Assembly (NCBI GenBank): GCA_902783995.1
Contig: CACZTG010000076.1
Coordinates: forward strand, 1-8,711
Direction of reading: 5' to 3'
Length of the DNA: 8,711 bases
Origin: an uncultured Ruminococcus sp.
GTDB lineage: Bacteria > Bacillota_A > Clostridia > RUG12999
Shown here: one piece after another, positions 1 through 5,686 of the stretch
Layout: every line of letters starts with the position of its first letter
Position numbering within the stretch: the stretch's first letter is position 1
Made by a program: the position numbers and the translations under genes
Notes under the pieces: generated by a model
Databases searched by the model: none
Seen by the model: only the letters and a program-made list of their open reading frames with translations
Told to the model about the DNA's origin: nothing

Positions 1-1
1 A

Positions 2-454
2 AAAGCGTTTTCATGTACCTGTCTTGATGAAACCGGTACTGACCGCACCGTTATTATGGGCTGCTACGGCATTGGAGTAAACCGCTGTATTGCGGCAATA
101 ATAGAACAACATTCCGATGAAAACGGCATTATCTGGCCCGTAAGTGTTGCTCCGTATAAGGTTATTGTTGTTCCCGTAAACACCGAAAATGAAGTTCAGA
201 AAGAGCTTGCCGATAAAATTTACGAAACCCTTAAAAGCAAGGGCATTGAGGTTCTCATTGATGACCGTAACGAGCGTCCCGGCGTGAAATTTAAAGACGC
301 CGACCTTATCGGTATTCCGATAAGAATTACCGTCGGTAAAAAAGCCGGCGAAGGAATTGTCGAATATAAGCTCAGGAGCGAAAGCGCTTCCTCCGATATG
401 ACGGCAAATGACGCTGTACAGGCGGCGCTTGACCTTATAAACAGTAAAATTTGA
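2..454 (+). CDS. proS: Prolyl-tRNA synthetase, C-terminal part (5' end outside window)
   Basis: This is the end of a class II aminoacyl-tRNA synthetase that charges tRNA-Pro with proline in the cytoplasm. The frame is open from base 2 at the window edge; the ATG at 56 is an internal methionine, not the start. The visible 150 residues begin just before class II motif 3, seen as [10 protein letters not shown], whose arginine contacts ATP. The HGTP anticodon-binding domain follows: it starts near VIVVPVN, contains [19 protein letters not shown] and [12 protein letters not shown], and ends in EYKLRSE and a final ALDLINSKI helix. This order and ending match the usual bacterial ProRS C-terminus, so the gene is complete at its 3' end. 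The family assignment is firm. The editing (INS) domain would lie upstream and cannot be judged. It is the only plus-strand gene and converges with the gene ending at 622. Confidence 0.95.
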   Translation, partial: KAFSCTCLDETGTDRTVIMGCYGIGVNRCIAAIIEQHSDENGIIWPVSVAPYKVIVVPVNTENEVQKELADKIYETLKSKGIEVLIDDRNERPGVKFKDADLIGIPIRITVGKKAGEGIVEYKLRSESASSDMTANDAVQAALDLINSKI

Positions 455-467
455 AATATATAAACAG

Positions 468-488
468 CGGACGGCAATCTGCCGCCCG
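468..488 (+). terminator. Small hairpin just after proS, possible part of its 3' end
   Basis: Bases 468-476 pair with 480-488 in a nine-position stem with one A.C mismatch and a three-base loop, starting 14 bases after the proS stop codon. It is GC-rich, but no T run follows directly; the T-rich stretch comes only at about 520-550. It may be a weak or processing-type transcript end for proS rather than a textbook intrinsic terminator. Confidence 0.35.
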
Positions 489-554
489 GAATGCTGACAA
501 ACTCGGTCTGACGCAAGCAATTTTATTGTTTTTAAATTTTTATATTTGTTTTAT

Positions 555-592
555 ATCAGTGGCGCGGTTTTATTGAAAACCGCGCCACTGAT
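555..592. terminator. Perfect 17-bp stem-loop between convergent genes, probable bidirectional terminator
   Basis: Bases 555-571 are perfectly complementary to 576-592 around the four-base loop ATTG; the inner part of the stem is GTTTT/AAAAC and the middle is GGCGCGG. It lies between the proS stop (454) and the stop of the minus-strand gene at 622, where a shared terminator is expected. On the plus strand it is followed by TGCATTCTGTCCTTT, only moderately T-rich. On the minus strand it is followed by an A-rich stretch. Neither side therefore has an ideal U tract, and the terminator role is inferred from position and stem strength. Confidence 0.6.
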
Positions 593-621
593 TGCATTCT
601 GTCCTTTAGCCTCTGCTCGGA

Positions 622-1170
622 TTATTCGTTTTTCGGTTCAAGAGCTTTAGCGATTGCCTCGTTTATCTCTTTAAAAAACTCGTTTTTACGGCCTCTGAGT
701 ATTTCCTTAAAGCCTTCCGCGGTTTCTTTTGTTCCCGCTCTGAACGATACACTGAGAAGCTCGTCGTCCGTTTCGTTATAGGTCACTTTGACGCTGTAAT
801 CCGCGTCGTTTTGCGGCACAATTTCACAAACAAACTCGTTTGACCTGTCGATTTTACGCTTTTCGCGCCTTATATAGCCTATAATATCGCACCTAAGCTG
901 ATAAGCAAGCCTTTTGTGCATACTGTCAATCAGTTCCTTGCCGCTTACGCAAAGCTGATGAAGCTCGTGCCCTTTATCATCAACATATGTGTTTATATAC
1001 CCCGTATCTTCAAGCTTCGCAATACCGCTTCTGTAATCGAAATAATTAACGTCTATATCCTCAACCATAAGCGTGGAAAGCACCGCTTCGGGCGTATCGC
1101 GCTTATAGGCGTCAATTATATATAAAATTGTCAGCATTATTGTTACAGGTCTTTTAACAACCGGTTTCAT
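622..1170 (-). CDS. DUF4364-like protein, putative winged-helix regulator
   Basis: A 182-residue cytoplasmic protein with no signal peptide or membrane segment. The N-terminal part (about residues 10-65: TIMLTILYIIDAY, then VNYFDYRSGIAKLEDTGYI) reads like a small winged helix with the pattern 'helix, YF, helix, L-x-x-x-GYI'. This resembles my recollection of the clostridial DUF4364 family, which has a similar length. Residues 66-115 look like the wing plus a long basic helix containing RREKRKIDR. The C-terminal part (about 115-182) alternates short beta strands with a charged helix and ends in EALAKALE-type sequence. The start is ATG at 1170, with GAGGT about seven bases upstream. It follows the XRE/S24 repressor gene after only 25 bases, so the two are probably co-transcribed. 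The family call is from memory of sequence pattern; target and function are unknown. A DNA-binding role is inference. Confidence 0.65.
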   Translation of the reverse strand: MKPVVKRPVTIMLTILYIIDAYKRDTPEAVLSTLMVEDIDVNYFDYRSGIAKLEDTGYINTYVDDKGHELHQLCVSGKELIDSMHKRLAYQLRCDIIGYIRREKRKIDRSNEFVCEIVPQNDADYSVKVTYNETDDELLSVSFRAGTKETAEGFKEILRGRKNEFFKEINEAIAKALEPKNE

Positions 1171-1195
1171 AAAACGACCTCACTTACTATTATAA

Positions 1196-1846
1196 TTAAA
1201 CCGACATATACATAAAAACTACTCTGCCTTTAATGTCAATTTCGTCTTCCGTCAAATCAAACGACAATGGCAAAAAACTGCTCTCGTCGGAATCGGGCTG
1301 AAACGATGCTATACCTCCGTCAAGCATATACAGCTTTCTTAAATAGTTATTGCCCTCATTGTCAACGGCAAGAACAATATCTCCCGTTGACGGCAATGAC
1401 TGTTTTTTTATAATAGCAATGTCACCTTTTTTTATATTTGACCTCGACATTGAATTATCCTGTACAATAAACCCGAAAAAATCTCCTGATTTAAGGTTTA
1501 TTGCGGGCATCATCATTCTGTCTATTTCATTGCCCGGCTCAAGCGGATTTTCGCCATATATAACCTTATCATGTATGGGAATATATCTGCTCCCCGCCAT
1601 ATTTTCCGCTGCTTTGTTTTCGGGAGAGTATCCGAAAAAAGCGTTAAGGTCATCAACGCACAGCACCCTCGCTATTTCAAGAGCTTTCGGTATGTCGGGT
1701 ATGCTGACCGACTGTTCATAGTTTGAAATACTGCTCTTTTGCACGTTTATTGCCTCAGCAAGCTCTGCTTGTGTGACATTTCTTTCTTTTCTTACTTTTT
1801 TCAAATTTGCGGCAAAAATTCTCGCATTAGGTGTTTTTTCGTGCAT
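1196..1846 (-). CDS. XRE-family repressor with LexA/CI-like S24 domain, probably non-cleaving
   Basis: A 216-residue transcription factor. Residues 13-71 form an XRE helix-turn-helix: NLKKVRKERNVTQAELAEA is the first part and SSISNYEQ the recognition helix. A short linker leads to an S24/LexA-like domain from about residue 88: YIPIHDKVIYGENP, then the catalytic-serine loop DNSMS with Ser132, then IKKGDIAIIKKQ, TGDIVLAVDNEG and a final GRVVFMY strand. Aligned by hand to E. coli LexA, Gly98 and Ser132 are 34 residues apart, exactly like Gly85 and Ser119. However, the scissile Ala-Gly is Tyr97-Gly98, and the catalytic Lys156 position is Arg170 (followed by Lys171). Self-cleavage therefore looks doubtful. 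I start at ATG 1846 because GGAGG sits eight bases before it; the longer frame's GTG at 1855 lies inside that ribosome binding site. It lies between mutS2 and the DUF4364-like gene and has its own promoter. No phage genes surround it, so it is more likely a host regulator than a prophage repressor. Confidence 0.88.
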   Translation of the reverse strand: MHEKTPNARIFAANLKKVRKERNVTQAELAEAINVQKSSISNYEQSVSIPDIPKALEIARVLCVDDLNAFFGYSPENKAAENMAGSRYIPIHDKVIYGENPLEPGNEIDRMMMPAINLKSGDFFGFIVQDNSMSRSNIKKGDIAIIKKQSLPSTGDIVLAVDNEGNNYLRKLYMLDGGIASFQPDSDESSFLPLSFDLTEDEIDIKGRVVFMYMSV

Positions 1847-1851
1847 TTTTT

Positions 1852-1859
1852 TCACCTCC
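1852..1859 (-). promoter_or_regulatory. Ribosome binding site that fixes the repressor start
   Basis: On the minus strand the sequence reads GGAGGTGA, a near-perfect anti-SD match, with eight bases between GGAGG and ATG 1846. The upstream in-frame GTG (1855-1853) is part of this motif, so it is unlikely to be the start codon. Confidence 0.8.
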
Positions 1860-1886
1860 GAAACGCCCGAATATTTTTATATTAAT

Positions 1887-1915
1887 ATTTTATCATATTT
1901 TTTCCCTTTTTTCAA
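1887..1915 (-). promoter_or_regulatory. Sigma-A-type promoter with extended -10, upstream of the XRE/S24 repressor
   Basis: Minus-strand reading: -35 TTGAAA at 1915-1910, a 17-base spacer, and -10 TAAAAT at 1892-1887 preceded by TG one base upstream (extended -10). The distance to the RBS (1859) leaves room for a short leader. It sits between the mutS2 stop (1944) and the repressor start, so the repressor and the DUF4364-like gene can be expressed apart from mutS2. An overlapping alternative (TTGTGA, 16 bases, TATACT) lies just upstream. The palindrome ATATTAATAT at 1879-1888 overlaps the -10 and could be an operator, but it is AT-rich and short, so this is weak. No terminator is visible between mutS2 and this promoter. 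Confidence 0.6.
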
Positions 1916-1943
1916 GTATAATATTACACATATAATTCACAAT

Positions 1944-4316
1944 TTATTTAAGCTCTATTATAGTCACACCGCTGTCGCCCTCACCATAACTTCCGAGACG
2001 GTATGACTTTACAAATTTATTGTTTTTTAGATAAGCGTGTATTCCGCTTCGCAAAGCGCCCGTACCCTTCCCGTGGATAACCGATATTGTTTTGAGCGAC
2101 GCCATAACGGCATCATCAATAAATTTGTCAAGCATTACTGTTCCCTCGTCAACCATCATGCCCCTTATATCAAGCTCCGTTACAGCAGTCATACTTTTGC
2201 TCCGCACATCTCTTGTTCTTTGATTCCTTACAGGCTTTAAAGAAGCTTCCGTTTCGTTTACGCGCCTTAAATCCTTTACATTTGCTTTAACCTTCATAAT
2301 TCCGACCTGAATTACAGCCTCGCCCGAAGCGTTCGGAAGGCTTACAACCGTTCCGCTTTCGCTCATTGAAATTATCTCAACCGTTTCGCCGAGCCTGATA
2401 TTTTTAAGCGGCTTATTTTCGCCAAGCCTGTCACGGCGTTTCCCGAGCTTTTTGTCATAGCTCTCGCCCGCTTCACGAAGCTTACGGCGGACATTTTCCA
2501 TTTCTTTCGCTCTGCCGGCGCTTGCCGACTCTTTCGCAATTTTTTCCGCTTCTTTTAAAATCGCGCTCATATCGTCTTTTGCCGACTGAACAATCCTTGC
2601 GGCTTCGGCTCTTGCCTCATCAAGAAGCCGCCTGTTTTTATCCTTTATTTCCCTGTTTGTTTCGTTTGCGCTCCGAAGCTCGTTTTTAAGCTCGTTTCTT
2701 GTTTTTTCCGCTTCTTCAAGCGCAGCCGCTGTCGCTTCCCGTTTTGACTGAAGCTCCGCGATAACATCTTCAAACCTAACAGATTCTGCCGTCAGCCTTG
2801 CCGATGCGCCGTCAATAATTGTATCCGGAAGCCCCAGTCGTTTTGAAATAGCGAAAGCGTTGCTTTTGCCGGGCAAGCCTATAAGCAGTCTGTATGTCGG
2901 GCAAAGCGTTTCAACATCAAACTCACACGATGCGTTTTCGACATCATCTGTCGATATGGCATACAGCTTAAGCTCGCTGTAATGCGTTGTGGCAACCGCT
3001 TCAGCGCCGAATTTTTTTACATATTCCAAAATTTCAATTGCAAGCGCTGCGCCCTCCTCAGGGTCCGTTCCCGCGCCAAGCTCGTCAAAAAGAACAAGAG
3101 TGTTTTTTGACACCTTCCTCAAAATATCACAAATGTTTACCATATGCGCCGAAAAAGTGCTCAGGCTCTGCTCTATACTCTGCTCGTCACCAATATCCGC
3201 AAAAACATCGTCCCAGACAGGCATACAGCTGCCCGGTTTCGCCGGCACAAACAACCCGCATTGAGTCATAACGGAAAACAGACCGAGAGTCTTGAGCGTT
3301 ACGGTTTTTCCGCCCGTATTTGGCCCCGTAATAATAAGCGTGTGAAAATCTTTTCCGAGGTAAATGTTTATCGGCACAACCTTTTTAGAATCAATCAGCG
3401 GATGCCTGCCCTCTTTTATATTAACATAACCTTTGCGGTTAAGCTGCGGCGCGTGACATCTGTAATCCACACAAAAAGACGCCTTTGCGAACAGCATATC
3501 TGTTTCTTTTATAACCTTCTGATTTTCTTGTATTTCTATTGCGTATTCCGCAACCCTCTTTGAAAAAGCCGCAAGGATTTTTTCTGTTTCATCTTTTTCC
3601 GCAGCGGTAAGCTCACGCAGACGGTTGTTTTCCTCAACCACTGCCATAGGCTCTATAAAAACCGTTGCCCCCGTTGCCGAGGAATCGTGAAGTATGCCGG
3701 GCACAGCCCCTTTACTTTCCGCCTTTACGGGTAAAACATATCTGTCACCGCGCATGGTTACAATCGGCTCTCTTAAATGCTTTATATAGCGTTCCGAATG
3801 AAGCATATCGTTTAAAATATCTTTTATTTTTGAGTGAATACCGCGCATTTTTCTTCTTATCGCGGCAAGCTCCGGGGAAGCGTCGTCGGCAATTTCCTCA
3901 TCACTGATAATCGCGTCCGTAATATCTCTGCGCAGGTCTTTTATAACGGTAATCCTGCTGCCGAGAGAATTTATTGTTTCAAGCTCGTCTTCTGTTTCAA
4001 AATAGCTCTTGACGGCTTCCGAAATACGCAGTACTCCCGCAACCGCAAGCAGCTCTCCCGCGCCGAGTATGCCGTCCGCCTCACACCTTCTGATACTTGC
4101 CGTGATGTCCGAAACAACGGATAACGGCGGCATAGCTCTCCTCGCGAGCATAGCTGTCGCGTCAAGCATTTGTTTTTGCCAAAGCGCCACCTCCGTAAAA
4201 TCCGAAGAAGGCTTCATTTCCTTAATGCTGTCTTTAGCGGCGTCCGTAACGGCGCGTGAGGCAATAAGAGAAAGAATTTTATCAAATTCGAGTATTGAAA
4301 GTAATTTATCTGTCAT
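1944..4316 (-). CDS. mutS2: MutS2: MutS-like ATPase with C-terminal Smr nuclease domain
   Basis: A 790-residue cytoplasmic NTPase, close to the roughly 785 residues usual for Firmicutes MutS2. Domains in order: N-terminal clamp/lever region (1-290) including MRGDRYVLPVKAE (188-200) and HDSSATGATVFIEP (210-223); a MutS-type ATPase with Walker A GPNTGGKT (331-338), STFSAHM (386-392), Walker B LVLFDELGAGTDPEEG (407-422) and the ATTHYSELK switch (442-450); a charged coiled coil (about 515-625); a KOW/Tudor-like segment (641-686); and the Smr domain (715-790) with LDIRG (715-719) and HGKGTGALR (748-756). Asp716 and His748, characteristic of Smr nucleases, are present. The MutS mismatch-recognition domain is absent, as is normal for MutS2. 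In Bacillus subtilis the family is linked to rescue of collided ribosomes and in other bacteria to suppression of recombination. ATG 4316 has AAGGAAA six bases upstream. It has its own promoter and is likely followed in the same transcript by the repressor gene. Confidence 0.97.
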   Translation of the reverse strand: MTDKLLSILEFDKILSLIASRAVTDAAKDSIKEMKPSSDFTEVALWQKQMLDATAMLARRAMPPLSVVSDITASIRRCEADGILGAGELLAVAGVLRISEAVKSYFETEDELETINSLGSRITVIKDLRRDITDAIISDEEIADDASPELAAIRRKMRGIHSKIKDILNDMLHSERYIKHLREPIVTMRGDRYVLPVKAESKGAVPGILHDSSATGATVFIEPMAVVEENNRLRELTAAEKDETEKILAAFSKRVAEYAIEIQENQKVIKETDMLFAKASFCVDYRCHAPQLNRKGYVNIKEGRHPLIDSKKVVPINIYLGKDFHTLIITGPNTGGKTVTLKTLGLFSVMTQCGLFVPAKPGSCMPVWDDVFADIGDEQSIEQSLSTFSAHMVNICDILRKVSKNTLVLFDELGAGTDPEEGAALAIEILEYVKKFGAEAVATTHYSELKLYAISTDDVENASCEFDVETLCPTYRLLIGLPGKSNAFAISKRLGLPDTIIDGASARLTAESVRFEDVIAELQSKREATAAALEEAEKTRNELKNELRSANETNREIKDKNRRLLDEARAEAARIVQSAKDDMSAILKEAEKIAKESASAGRAKEMENVRRKLREAGESYDKKLGKRRDRLGENKPLKNIRLGETVEIISMSESGTVVSLPNASGEAVIQVGIMKVKANVKDLRRVNETEASLKPVRNQRTRDVRSKSMTAVTELDIRGMMVDEGTVMLDKFIDDAVMASLKTISVIHGKGTGALRSGIHAYLKNNKFVKSYRLGSYGEGDSGVTIIELK

Positions 4317-4354
4317 ATTAAGTTTCCTTGTGTTATACTATATATTTCTAATAT

Positions 4355-4383
4355 ATTATATACCACTTTCACAAAAAAATCAA
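4355..4383 (-). promoter_or_regulatory. Sigma-A-type promoter for mutS2
   Basis: Minus-strand reading: -35 TTGATT at 4383-4378, a 17-base spacer and a perfect -10 TATAAT at 4360-4355. Transcription would start about 30 bases before ATG 4316, leaving a short leader with the RBS AAGGAAA at 4329-4323. The -35 lies inside the T-rich tail of the upstream gene's terminator, so the two signals share bases. A second TATAAC-like box at about 4336-4331 lacks a good -35. Confidence 0.65.
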
Positions 4384-4420
4384 GCAAAAATCGGAACAAG
4401 CCCCATGTCTGTTCCGATTT
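4371..4420 (-). terminator. Rho-independent terminator ending the permease-SLH-hydrolase-GNAT unit
   Basis: Bases 4420-4410 pair perfectly with 4398-4388 (AAATCGGAACA against TGTTCCGATTT), an 11-bp stem around an 11-base loop. On the minus strand it is followed immediately by TTTTTGCTTGATTTTTTTG. It begins 25 bases after the GNAT stop at 4445. This is a textbook intrinsic terminator in the direction of the upstream unit and marks the boundary with mutS2. Confidence 0.88.
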
Positions 4421-4444
4421 AACATATTCGTCCGGAATTTCCTT

Positions 4445-5071
4445 TCAGAACAACTGTCCCGGCAATTTCAGCTTTTGCTTTTTGGGGAAGTTTTTGTCAA
4501 ATTTTTCAACGTCCGAATCGCTTACATAATATCCGGAAGGCGTTAAATATACTCCCGTAACGCCGTCAAGATACCTCGGAATCAGCTCTCTGCAGAGGAA
4601 AAAGGACGAATCCGCTCCCTCCGGCAAATCATGATACCTTATACCGAATTTCCGGGCGTAATCAAAACCGCTTTTGCCGTAAAAATCAATATTTCCTTCA
4701 AACAAAACGGCTCCAAACCCAATATTTTCCGCTTTTTCCAAAGAATAGTCAAGCAGTTTTTTTCCATATCCTTTTCTTTTTAATTCCGGTGTAATGCAAA
4801 TCGGTCCCATTGTCAGAACGGGTACGTCCACGCCGTTATCAGCTTTAATAACGGTTTTCATAAACATATTCTGCCCGATAATTTTACCGTCCTTTTCCAT
4901 TACAAAATCAAGCTCTTTTATAAAAGCGTTATCGTTTCTCAGCGTATGAATAACGTAATGCTCGCTGCAACCCGGACGGTAAACGTTCCAAAAGCTCTCT
5001 CTTATGAGGCTTTCAACCTCACGGTAATCCTCTTCTTTTTCCAAACGAATTACTATATCATCTCTGTTCAT
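4445..5071 (-). CDS. GNAT-family N-acetyltransferase (COG3153/YhbS-like)
   Basis: A 208-residue soluble enzyme expected to transfer an acetyl group from acetyl-CoA to an amine; the substrate cannot be told from sequence. The GNAT core is clear: the N-terminal strand IVIRLEKEEDYREVESLI (6-23), a central strand VMEKDGKIIGQNMF (57-70), motif A GPICITPELKRKGYGKKLLD (89-108) containing the acetyl-CoA pyrophosphate loop KRKGYGK, and motif B near NIDFYGKSGF (127-136). The C-terminal tail (ELIPRYLDGVTGVYLTPSGY, 162-181, ending KLPGQLF) is typical of a widely distributed clostridial subgroup. ATG 5071 is preceded by AAGGGAAA six bases upstream. Its first codons overlap the end of the hydrolase gene by 14 bases in another frame, suggesting translational coupling. 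It is the last gene of its unit. Confidence 0.9.
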   Translation of the reverse strand: MNRDDIVIRLEKEEDYREVESLIRESFWNVYRPGCSEHYVIHTLRNDNAFIKELDFVMEKDGKIIGQNMFMKTVIKADNGVDVPVLTMGPICITPELKRKGYGKKLLDYSLEKAENIGFGAVLFEGNIDFYGKSGFDYARKFGIRYHDLPEGADSSFFLCRELIPRYLDGVTGVYLTPSGYYVSDSDVEKFDKNFPKKQKLKLPGQLF

Positions 5072-5669
5072 TATATTTCCCTTCTATCCACGCATCTAAA
5101 AAACTCAACTGCTCCTCTGTATGAAACCAATGCTCGCCGCCTTTCATAACGGTAATATTCGCGTTATGCCTTTCCGCGAATTCCGTGACCGTTTCAAAAG
5201 ACGTCATATTATCCTCACTTCCGTACAGAATTTCGGTCGGCACATTCCATTTTATCGGGCGATTTCTGACATAACACAGGAAGTCCCACGATAAATCCTC
5301 GCCAAATTCCGTGTGAACAACGCCTTTTGTTTCAAGCTCATCTTCAGTCACATTCGACCACGCCATCATATTTTTAATCAGCTTTTCCATATCCGCAACC
5401 GGTGAAATAAAAAACGCTCTGTCTATCATATCATCAACGCCCGCGCTCATACAGAAAAATGCTCCGATGCTGTTGGCGATAACGGTAATATATCTGTATT
5501 TTCCGCGCAGCGGCTCAAAAAACTTCGGAAACTCCTCTTTTGCTTCCCACGGTGTTTTTGCCGCGTAATCAAGCCCTATAACCTCATAACCTTTCAAAAG
5601 AGGCTTATAATGCTCCGCTTCGTCTTTTGTTCCGCCTTTTCCGTGTATATAAACCGCAAGCTTTTCCAT
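5058..5669 (-). CDS. Small alpha/beta hydrolase
   Basis: A 203-residue single-domain alpha/beta hydrolase with no signal peptide, so probably cytoplasmic. An oxyanion-type loop HGKGG is at 9-13. The nucleophile elbow is ANSIGA (65-70) with Ser67; the first glycine of the GxSxG pattern is alanine, as in many small members of this group. The acid is probably Asp153 in YGSEDNMTS, and the base is His180 in GGEHWFH (His183 is also close). The order and spacing fit a complete catalytic triad. The substrate is unknown; an esterase or similar ester/amide hydrolase is the reasonable guess. I start at ATG 5669 because AAAAGGT ends nine bases before it; the longer frame's TTG at 5675 would be only about three bases from that site. 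It lies 17 bases after the SLH-protein gene and overlaps the GNAT gene, so it is probably in the same transcript. Confidence 0.88.
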   Translation of the reverse strand: MEKLAVYIHGKGGTKDEAEHYKPLLKGYEVIGLDYAAKTPWEAKEEFPKFFEPLRGKYRYITVIANSIGAFFCMSAGVDDMIDRAFFISPVADMEKLIKNMMAWSNVTEDELETKGVVHTEFGEDLSWDFLCYVRNRPIKWNVPTEILYGSEDNMTSFETVTEFAERHNANITVMKGGEHWFHTEEQLSFLDAWIEGKYNEQR

Positions 5670-5677
5670 AAGCAACT

Positions 5678-5684
5678 ACCTTTT
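5678..5684 (-). promoter_or_regulatory. Ribosome binding site that fixes the hydrolase start
   Basis: Minus-strand AAAAGGT, nine bases before ATG 5669 and only about three before TTG 5675. It lies wholly in the 17-base gap after the SLH-protein stop codon, which supports ATG 5669. Confidence 0.65.
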
Positions 5685-5686
5685 CA

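Noticed and set aside
11..520. Minus-strand open frames opposite proS (11-520 and 220-516)
   Set aside because: They lie antisense to a clear ProRS domain, resemble no family, and read like the reverse of its codons.
1350..1721. Plus-strand open frame opposite the XRE/S24 repressor
   Set aside because: Antisense to a recognisable HTH and S24 domain; its composition is that of a shadow frame.
1196..1846. Repressor as the marker of a prophage or integrative element
   Set aside because: Neighbours are housekeeping-type genes (mutS2, proS) and no integrase, phage structural gene, att-like repeat or composition shift is visible.
1861..1943. AT-rich gap as a replication origin or regulatory RNA
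   Set aside because: No DnaA-box cluster or stable fold was seen; the AT content is explained by a promoter region.
2987..3563. Plus-strand open frames inside mutS2 (2987-3271, 3144-3563 and others to 4422)
   Set aside because: They overlap the conserved MutS2 ATPase on the other strand and have no family-like content.
1944..4316. mutS2 as part of a defence system
   Set aside because: The protein has the full standard MutS2 architecture and length, and no known defence gene is adjacent.
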